Assembly (NCBI GenBank): GCA_020444075.1
Contig: JAHLLR010000004.1
Span: forward strand, 1-64,000
Direction: 5' to 3'
DNA from: Deltaproteobacteria bacterium
Lineage (GTDB): Bacteria; Desulfobacterota; Desulfobacteria; Desulfobacterales; Desulfosarcinaceae
Length of the DNA stretch: 64,000 nt
The translations under genes were made by a program, and so were the position numbers. The notes below the pieces were generated by a model. It was not told where the DNA came from. It did no database searches and saw only the letters and a list, made by a program, of their open reading frames with translations. Below, in pieces: positions 54,584 to 61,745 of this stretch. The stretch's first letter is position 1; the number at the start of each line of letters is the position of its first letter.

Positions 54584-57547
54584 TCAGACTGCCTGTTTCA
54601 GGGCCGGAAAGGTCAGGGTCACCGTCGTTCCTTTTCCCGGCCGGCTGGCCACGCTGATGCGCCCGCTGCTGTCGCGGACGATCTCCTGGCTGATGGACAG
54701 CCCCAGCCCCTTGCCCTTGCCAGCGCTCTTGGTGGTAAAGAAGGGTTCGAAAATCCGGTCAAGGATGTGATCGGGGATGCCCACACCGGTATCCGTGATG
54801 CTGACCATGACCGAGCCGCTGATTTCAGCTGCGTCAACGGTAATCGTGTGGTCCCGTTCCTCCTCCTCCGCTTCCCTCCGGCGCGCGATGGCTTCGCGGG
54901 CGTTGTCAATTATATTGTAGATTACCTGAACCAGCCGGCCGTGATGGCCCATGATCAACGGCAGGTTCGGTTCGATGTGCACGGACAGCGAAATCGACTC
55001 GAGCGTGAGCTGGTTTTCCATAAAAGCCAGGGTGTCTGCGAGGGGCTGTTGAATCTGAAGGGGCGCCTTTTCGAACGCCGGTGCCTGACTCATTTCGCTG
55101 AGGCGCTGAATCATCTGTGACGCCCGCGCCACCTGGCTGCCGATCTCTCCGGCGACGGCAGCCAGATGGGAGGCCTTCAGCGGGCCCTTCTGCCGCGCCA
55201 TCATTTTGAGAAAATCGCTGCCCACCTTGATGGCGTTGAGCGGCTGGTTCAACTCGTGGACCGTGGCCGGAGAGATGCCGCCCACGGTGGGCATCATCTT
55301 GAGCAGGTCCCAGGCCGTCACCAGTTCCACGTGCATCATCATGGCCGGCAGCAGGATGATGTCGCCGATCAAGGCTGAAATCATGGTCACGACCATCAGG
55401 AAACCGAAGATGGCGGTGGGTTGAAAATGAGAGAAAATCAACACGGAAAATCCCAGACTGATGGTCAGGGAGGTGAAGATGATGGGCCTTCCCACGTTCA
55501 TCAAGGTGTCGCGCATGGCCCGATCCTTGTCCAGGTCCCGTTTGAACTCCGTGTTGTAGCGCACCAGATAGTGGATGGTGTCGTCCACGGCCAATCCGAT
55601 GGCCACGCTGGCGATCAGGCTGGTGGCCACCGAGAGCGGGATTCCCAGCAGCCCCATGAATCCGAAATTCACCACGATGGGAAACAGGTTCGGCACTACC
55701 GCGATGAGGCCGACCTTGCTGGAAACGAACAGCACCACCATGACGGCGAAGATCAGCACCAGGGAAATGATCAGGCTCTTGACCTGTCCCAGGGTGAGCA
55801 GATGGCTGGAGGCGGCGATGACCAAGCCCAGTCCGGTCACCTCGAGGGTGGCCTCATTGTCGAAGGCGATTCCGGCGTGGTTCAAGATCCGTTCACGCGT
55901 ATGGAGAAAGTCACGTGAGTTGGCAATATGGGTAAGCATGAGGATGTTGACCCGGCTGTAGTCGGCACTCAGGAAGCGCTGCAGCAGATCGTTGCCCAGG
56001 ATGATTTTGAAGTTGTTCATCAGCATCCTGAGTTCATAGCTGTCCTCGGGCAGCACATAAAACTTCGACTCGAACCGGTTGGTAACGTAGTTGATCAGCT
56101 TGAGGTAATCGGCCAGCGAGATGGTTTTGTCAACTCCGGGCAGCCGGTCCAGAAAGGACTGCAGCCGGGCGATGCTGGCCACATTGGCGGGGGTTTCGAA
56201 GTAGTCCGCTTCTTTGCCGGACATGATCACGTTGATGGGAAAGCTTCCCGACATGTCCCGGTAAATATCATGGAAATGCATGCTTACATCGGTGCTGCGC
56301 TTGAAAAAGGCAACCGGGTTGGTTTCTACGCGGACCCGCAACATGCCCACGATGCAGACGACCGACACGAGGCCGATGGCGATCAGGCAGGGTTTCCGGT
56401 GCTTCAGGTTCAAGGTGATAATGCCTGCCAGCATCTTGTCGAAAAATCGATCGATGGCCGATGCTCCGGCGTCGGTGACGCGGGGCAACGGCAGCCAGGC
56501 GAGCATGGCCGGGAAAAAGGTGAGCACAATGACCAGCAGACTGAGCATGCCGAAGCAGGCAAACAGGGCAAACTCCTGGATGGCCGCAATGCGGTTGGCC
56601 CCGAGCGATCCGAGGCCGATGAGCGTGGTGGCCACCGCCAGGGTGACGGGGAAGGCCAGACGGCTGAATGTGGACAGGCTGGCAGCGCTGTTCGACGGCG
56701 AGGTTTTGATCTGCTGAAGGTATTCGGTGCAGATGTGCAGACAGTAGGCCGTGCCGACGGCAATGAGAAATACCGGGATGATGATCGTGAGCATGGACAC
56801 GGAAATGCCGCTCAGGGCCATCAGCCCGAACGTCCAGCAAACGGCGAGGGTGACACACGAAAGGGGCAGGACCAGGCAGTGCAGATTGCGGAACAGGCCC
56901 GCCAGCAGCACGGCGATAACGATCAGGGTGACGGGCGTCAGGTGGAAAAAATCCTGCCGGGTATATTCCGCCAGCGCTTCGGAGACCAGGGGCATGCCGG
57001 TCTGGTAAAGGCGCAGGTCCTTGCCCGTCGTCTCGAAGAGCCGTCTCACCGCAACGATGGCCGCATCCTTGTCTGCCCGGGCGTCGAGAACCAGCGTGAT
57101 GATGGTGGTTTTCCGGTCGGTCGAGATCAGGTTGCGCTGAAACAGTTCCACCGGCGCCAGCATGGCGGCGAAGGTGGCCATGTCCCATTGATTGCCCCGA
57201 TCGACGCTCTTTCTGACTTCCGGCAGGCTGATGATTCTTACGACTCCCTCGATTTGCGCTGCCGCCTCGGACAACTGGGTGATTTTGGCAAAAGTGACCG
57301 GGTCGAGAATGTCGTCGGCCTTGACCACCAGCCGAATGATCTCATCGGAGCCGAATTGCGCCAGAAACTGATTGTAGCGGACGGATTCGTCCAGGTCTTC
57401 GATAACCAGGTCGTAAACCGTGGTCTTAAAGGAGAGTTTCGGAAGGTGCCAGGCAAAAAAAAGGGTGATGGCGGCGCAGCCCAGGATCACCCATCCAGGC
57501 ATTTTGACCACCATGTTGAGGTAGGCGTTGAAGGAGAACCGTTTCAT
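54584..57547 (-). CDS. RND/MMPL transporter fused to a histidine kinase
   Basis: The protein has 987 residues. Residues 1-740 are an RND/MMPL-type exporter (COG1033-like), with 12 predicted TM helices and two large periplasmic loops; IVIAVLLAGLFRNLHCLVL and VAIGLAVDDTIHYLVRY are typical TM4 and TM10 segments. About 24 residues after the last TM helix a complete kinase begins: His764 in [37 protein letters not shown] and GKGLGLSIS. The kinase resembles that of the nearby PAS kinase. I take ATG 57547; an upstream TTG at 57640 is less likely. I infer that transport, or the binding of a transported lipid-like substrate, is sensed directly. Confidence 0.88.
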   Translation of the reverse strand: MKRFSFNAYLNMVVKMPGWVILGCAAITLFFAWHLPKLSFKTTVYDLVIEDLDESVRYNQFLAQFGSDEIIRLVVKADDILDPVTFAKITQLSEAAAQIEGVVRIISLPEVRKSVDRGNQWDMATFAAMLAPVELFQRNLISTDRKTTIITLVLDARADKDAAIVAVRRLFETTGKDLRLYQTGMPLVSEALAEYTRQDFFHLTPVTLIVIAVLLAGLFRNLHCLVLPLSCVTLAVCWTFGLMALSGISVSMLTIIIPVFLIAVGTAYCLHICTEYLQQIKTSPSNSAASLSTFSRLAFPVTLAVATTLIGLGSLGANRIAAIQEFALFACFGMLSLLVIVLTFFPAMLAWLPLPRVTDAGASAIDRFFDKMLAGIITLNLKHRKPCLIAIGLVSVVCIVGMLRVRVETNPVAFFKRSTDVSMHFHDIYRDMSGSFPINVIMSGKEADYFETPANVASIARLQSFLDRLPGVDKTISLADYLKLINYVTNRFESKFYVLPEDSYELRMLMNNFKIILGNDLLQRFLSADYSRVNILMLTHIANSRDFLHTRERILNHAGIAFDNEATLEVTGLGLVIAASSHLLTLGQVKSLIISLVLIFAVMVVLFVSSKVGLIAVVPNLFPIVVNFGFMGLLGIPLSVATSLIASVAIGLAVDDTIHYLVRYNTEFKRDLDKDRAMRDTLMNVGRPIIFTSLTISLGFSVLIFSHFQPTAIFGFLMVVTMISALIGDIILLPAMMMHVELVTAWDLLKMMPTVGGISPATVHELNQPLNAIKVGSDFLKMMARQKGPLKASHLAAVAGEIGSQVARASQMIQRLSEMSQAPAFEKAPLQIQQPLADTLAFMENQLTLESISLSVHIEPNLPLIMGHHGRLVQVIYNIIDNAREAIARRREAEEEERDHTITVDAAEISGSVMVSITDTGVGIPDHILDRIFEPFFTTKSAGKGKGLGLSISQEIVRDSSGRISVASRPGKGTTVTLTFPALKQAV

Positions 57548-57662
57548 TCCATCATCAACTCTGCTTGTCTGAATAGCTGAGGTTCCGCTCAAGACGTCGG
57601 CGACGTTTTTACTGTTAACACCAAACCTGCGAGGGTGCAAGCCGCGCAGTGGTGGCCGGGTG

Positions 57663-58415
57663 CTATGACATCCTTTTCCAGCTTGTAGAGAGCCGGCAAT
57701 ATTCTATCGGCTCCGGCTCACCCACCAGCTGGTGAATGAATTGGGGCCGGCCGCCAGGGTCCTGATGCTGCTGGATCAGGGATTGGATGGTGTCGCCATA
57801 CCCTGCCGATTTGAAGAACGAGATGTCGATGCGATCAGGCATATGATTTCCCATGATCGGTCCGGGAAGGCTTTCCAGGGCGAAAGTGATGTAGCGGGTA
57901 TTGTTTACGTGGCGGTTCAGATCGAGGTCATCCCGGCGGACATGAATCCGGGTGGATCGGTCCGGGAGATCGACGGCCGGCAGCGCCTGGAAATCGTCCT
58001 CGAAGACCCTCTCGTCCGCAATGGGATACCGGGGGATGTGATCGATTGGAGAGACCGGCCGGCTGGTGGAGCGATCCAGCAGGATGAAGATGCCCCGGGC
58101 CCGGGCGATGGTCCGGTTGTCGGCATCCAGGATCACGAATTCCCGGGGTGCGGTGTGATCCTGCTGCGGCGAGCGCCAGGTGGTCACCCGGATGCGTTCC
58201 TGCCAACGGGGATAGCGGCAGACGTTGACCCGGTAGCGCGATACCACCCAGGTGAGGCCGCGATCCATCAACTCGCGGATGGAAAACCCCAGGCAGGCGC
58301 TCTGTTCGCTGGCCGCATCCTGGAAACAATCGAAGAGCAGGCTCGGCCGGGCCAGGCCGTTGGAGCCGATGTGGTGCAGGTGAACACTGAATTCGGTGGT
58401 GTGTCTGGGGTTCAT
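57663..58415 (-). CDS. Acyl-ACP thioesterase
   Basis: The protein has 250 residues with two hotdog domains, as in FatA/FatB-type bacterial acyl-ACP thioesterases. The second domain has DDLDLNRHVNNTRY, containing the catalytic NxH pattern (Asn and His). It releases free fatty acids from acyl-ACP. The gene is about 115 bases upstream of the RND-kinase fusion on the same strand, so free fatty acid release and the transporter may be connected (inference). It ends in TAG. Confidence 0.85.
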   Translation of the reverse strand: MNPRHTTEFSVHLHHIGSNGLARPSLLFDCFQDAASEQSACLGFSIRELMDRGLTWVVSRYRVNVCRYPRWQERIRVTTWRSPQQDHTAPREFVILDADNRTIARARGIFILLDRSTSRPVSPIDHIPRYPIADERVFEDDFQALPAVDLPDRSTRIHVRRDDLDLNRHVNNTRYITFALESLPGPIMGNHMPDRIDISFFKSAGYGDTIQSLIQQHQDPGGRPQFIHQLVGEPEPIEYCRLSTSWKRMS

Positions 58416-58575
58416 GGTGCGGCTTCTCGATTGGATGAAAGCGATTTAAATGAATGTTGTCGGGATTCAAGCGGCGGATGATCCACCGGAAGCCGGTCGG
58501 CATGGACAGACGGCGAACGGGGGTTGCCAGGCAATGGCGGGTCCAGGCGCGTCTCTCCGGGCTGAATGGGATGTT

Positions 58576-59532
58576 TCACGCCGGTTGGATGCCGAAAAGA
58601 TGCTCCTGTCCGGTTCGGCCCCGAATTTCCTGGTCCCCCAGGTCCATGAGCGGCAGTTTCTGTATCACCCGGGATGCGGTTTCCCGGCACAGGACAATGG
58701 GCGCGGGCAGTGTCTTGTTGGCCATGGAGGAGAGACGGAACGCCAGGTTGATGCAATCTCCCACCAGAGCCAAGCCGGCGGACCGGGATCCGTAATGGGA
58801 AAGGGTGGCCTGGCCGGTGGTCAGTCCCCACCCCAGCACCGGCGGGGGGATTAGAAAACCCCGGTCCGTCAGTTGCCGGTGGATTTCCGGAACGCTGTGC
58901 AGCTGGCTGATGGCGGCCTGGCAGGCTGCCAGCGGTTGGTCGGCGGAAAAACCCTCGGGGTGCTCCCAGAAGGCGAAGACGGCGTCACCCGCATAATCTT
59001 TGACCGTGCCCTGGTGTTCGTTCACAATGGTGCTGAATCGGGAGAAAATCTCCTTGATGAGGGTGTAGACCAGCGCCGAATCGGTCTTCTGGGAAAATGC
59101 GGAGAATCCCCGAACATCGGCCACGAGGCTGGTGATGCAGACTGCCGAGGGTCGGATGGCGGTCTGCTCCATCCAGTTCTCCTCTTCCTCCCGGGCTGCC
59201 AGATCCGGGCAGGAAATGTGGATGGATGTACCCCCCAGGGTGATGCGATCCCCATCTTCAAGCCGTCGGGAGGCGCCCGGGGCCATGCGGACGTCGTTGA
59301 TCCAGGTTCCGTTTTTGCTCATGTCGGTGATTTCGACGCCTTGCCGGGTCAGCCGAACCACGGCATGGTCACGGGAAACCATTGGATTGCGGACGAGGAT
59401 GCATTTGTCCCTCTCAATGCCGCGGCAAACCCGGCCGAGGAATATCTTGTCGGTCAGGGCGAGCTGGTGGGGGACACCGTTTTCGTCCTGCCATTGCAGG
59501 CTGGGTTCGGAGGTCAGACCTTCGGATGGCAT
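58576..59532 (-). CDS. FHA domain-class III nucleotidyl cyclase protein
   Basis: The protein has 318 residues. An FHA domain (about residues 25-105) has RNPMVSRDHAVVRL and SKNGTWINDVRM for phosphothreonine binding. The C-terminal class III cyclase domain (about 130-310) has VADVRGFSAFSQ and DYAGDAVFAFWE, each with a metal-binding aspartate. It would make cAMP or cGMP under control of a phosphorylated partner. The frame is open upstream to a GTG at 59697, but that part has no conserved domain. It lies 160 bases upstream of the thioesterase gene. Confidence 0.8.
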   Translation of the reverse strand: MPSEGLTSEPSLQWQDENGVPHQLALTDKIFLGRVCRGIERDKCILVRNPMVSRDHAVVRLTRQGVEITDMSKNGTWINDVRMAPGASRRLEDGDRITLGGTSIHISCPDLAAREEEENWMEQTAIRPSAVCITSLVADVRGFSAFSQKTDSALVYTLIKEIFSRFSTIVNEHQGTVKDYAGDAVFAFWEHPEGFSADQPLAACQAAISQLHSVPEIHRQLTDRGFLIPPPVLGWGLTTGQATLSHYGSRSAGLALVGDCINLAFRLSSMANKTLPAPIVLCRETASRVIQKLPLMDLGDQEIRGRTGQEHLFGIQPA

Positions 59533-59870
59533 CTTGGTTTTCTTTGCCTCATGAACGGTTTCCTGGATGTCACTCCCGAATGGACCACCTGTTCGGACCG
59601 GATCAGTGCCATTCTGACGGGAGGCGGCAGTGGCGATATCCCGATCCCGGAAAACGCTGTCGGCTGAATCGGAGTGTTGGGGTCGAGATCGTCGCACTGG
59701 GAAAGTACACTATTCTTAACACATGGAAAGGTCCGCAGCAACGGCAACATGCCTGGATAAGGGTTGGTTACTATAAAGAAGCATTCTTCTATGTCTGAAA
59801 AGTTCCATTCGCGAACCGTTTTTCCGGAAAGGAACCGGAGGTTCGCGACGGGGTCTGCCGGTTGAGCGTG

Positions 59871-60323
59871 TCAGGGCAGTGTGGCCGCCATGGCGAAATT
59901 GGACAGAGCCTGCTCCATCTTCTGGACGGCTTCTCCCATTTCGCTGATGCCGTGTCGGTGGACCAGGTAATCCGGGGCGTTGTAGGTGAACCAGACCTGT
60001 CCCGCACGGTCTTCCCAGATCAAGGCCTTTAAGGGGAGGTCGATGCCAATGGAGCGGCTGCGCTGGATCAGTGGCGTTCCCATGGCCGGGCTGCCGAAGA
60101 TGATCAGCAGGGTGGGCTTCAGTGTCTGGCCCACCTGCTGGGCGCCGGCCGCATGGTCGATCCGCGCAAACACGGTGACGCCCTTTTCTTTCAAGGCGCT
60201 TTCCAGCCGGTTGGCGGTGGTAACCACATCATGGCTGCTTTTTACACTGACCAGTCCACCCTGGGCGGCGGCCGAACCGGCCATGAAAACCGTCAATACA
60301 AGCATGAGAATGATCTTTTTCAT
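59871..60323 (-). CDS. DUF302 periplasmic protein
   Basis: The protein has 150 residues with a signal peptide (about residues 1-20). The mature part is a DUF302 domain, with SHDVVTTANRLESALKEKG, VFARIDHAAGAQ, LLIIFGSPAMGTPLI and IDLPLKALIWED typical of the family. DUF302 proteins have an alpha/beta fold and no established function. AAGGAGAAAT precedes the ATG. Confidence 0.88.
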   Translation of the reverse strand: MKKIILMLVLTVFMAGSAAAQGGLVSVKSSHDVVTTANRLESALKEKGVTVFARIDHAAGAQQVGQTLKPTLLIIFGSPAMGTPLIQRSRSIGIDLPLKALIWEDRAGQVWFTYNAPDYLVHRHGISEMGEAVQKMEQALSNFAMAATLP

Positions 60324-60372
60324 GAGTATTTCTCCTTTTTGTCCAAAAACGTTCAGCTTTCAGTCAAAGCAG

Positions 60373-61578
60373 CTAAACCACCCGGCACACCAGCCCCTTG
60401 AGATAGCTGCCTTCGGGAAAATTCAGCGCCGTGGGGTGATCCGGCGACTGGCTCAGCCACTGCAGAATCACCCCACGGCGGCCTGCATCCAGGGCGGCGT
60501 CGGCCACGATCTTTTGAAACAGGTCGCGTCCCATCAGGCCGGAGCAGGAAAAGGTGAAGAGCGTGCCGCCGGGACGCAACAGTTCAAAGGCCAGCCGGCT
60601 GATGTCCTTATACCCCCGGCTGGCCCTCATCAGGTCGCCTTTGGAGCTAACGAATTTCGGCGGATCGAGCACAATCCCATCGAAGGTCCGCCCATCCGTG
60701 CGGTACCGGCGCAGCAGGCTGAACACATCGCCGGCCACGTGATCCACCCGGGTGCCGTCGAGTTCATTCAGTTCCATATTGATGCGGGCCAGCTCCAGGG
60801 CGGCTGCGGAGGAATCGATGTTGACCACATGGGCGGCACCGGCCTTGAGGGCGGCAACGGCAAACCCGCCGGTGTAGGCGAAGCAGTTGAGCATGTCGGC
60901 CCCCCGCGCATAGGCGGCCACGCAGGCCCGGTTTTCCCGCTGATCGAGGTAAAAGCCGGTTTTATGTCCGCCTTTGAGGTCCACCCGGTAGCGGCAGCCA
61001 TTCTCGCTGATGTCGACATGGTCGGGCGGTTCTTTTCCGGACAGGCTGCCGGCAACCATGGCCAGCCCCTCTTTGTTGCGCACATCCACGTCCGATCGCT
61101 CGTAGATGCCTGACAGGTCGGGCATGAGATCGGTGAGGCAGCGGACGATGGCGGCTTTCCAATACTCGCTCCCAGCGCTGAGAAACTGGCAGACCGCCCA
61201 GCGGTCGTAGCGGTCGACAATCAATCCGGGCAACCCGTCCGATTCCGCACATACGAGCCGGTAGGCATTGGTAGCGGAGCTTGCCAGGATCTGCCGGCGA
61301 AGATCCAGCGCCTGCTGCAGGCGTGTTTCGAAAAACCGCGTGTCTATCTCTTCCGCCGGATCGAATGACCAGATGCGGACGCGGATCTGGGATCGGGGTG
61401 AATAGGCTCCCCGGGCCAGCCAGCGGCCGTCGCCGGTGAGAACATCAACCGTATCTCCCGGCCGAGGGTCCCCGTCAACCCGGGCGATGGCGCCGGAAAA
61501 CACCCAGGGGTGGCGGTTGAGCAGCGATTTTTCCCGTTTGGGTTTGAGGATGATGGCTTCAGGCCGACTGCTTTGCAT
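60373..61578 (-). CDS. rlmI: Class I rRNA large subunit methyltransferase, RlmI type
   Basis: The protein has 401 residues. An N-terminal PUA-like domain (about 10-85, with HPWVFSGAIARVDG) precedes a SAM-dependent methyltransferase domain. ADMLNCFAYTGGFAVAALKAGA is the SAM-binding region, and VLDPPKF the catalytic loop. RlmI methylates C5 of a 23S rRNA cytosine. The PUA plus methyltransferase layout fits RlmI, not RlmK or RlmL. It ends in TAG. Confidence 0.88.
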   Translation of the reverse strand: MQSSRPEAIILKPKREKSLLNRHPWVFSGAIARVDGDPRPGDTVDVLTGDGRWLARGAYSPRSQIRVRIWSFDPAEEIDTRFFETRLQQALDLRRQILASSATNAYRLVCAESDGLPGLIVDRYDRWAVCQFLSAGSEYWKAAIVRCLTDLMPDLSGIYERSDVDVRNKEGLAMVAGSLSGKEPPDHVDISENGCRYRVDLKGGHKTGFYLDQRENRACVAAYARGADMLNCFAYTGGFAVAALKAGAAHVVNIDSSAAALELARINMELNELDGTRVDHVAGDVFSLLRRYRTDGRTFDGIVLDPPKFVSSKGDLMRASRGYKDISRLAFELLRPGGTLFTFSCSGLMGRDLFQKIVADAALDAGRRGVILQWLSQSPDHPTALNFPEGSYLKGLVCRVV

Positions 61579-61745
61579 TGCGTTTACCCTATCACTGATT
61601 GCTCACCCTGACGGTGTAATAAAAAAGGATCCAAGGGGTCAAGGATTCCAGGGTTCAAGTGGCTGCCCCGAACCCATCCATAAATTTTGAATGGGAATCG
61701 TTGTCTTTGAGTGCAGTGTTTATTGAAACGACCAGCACCCGTTTG

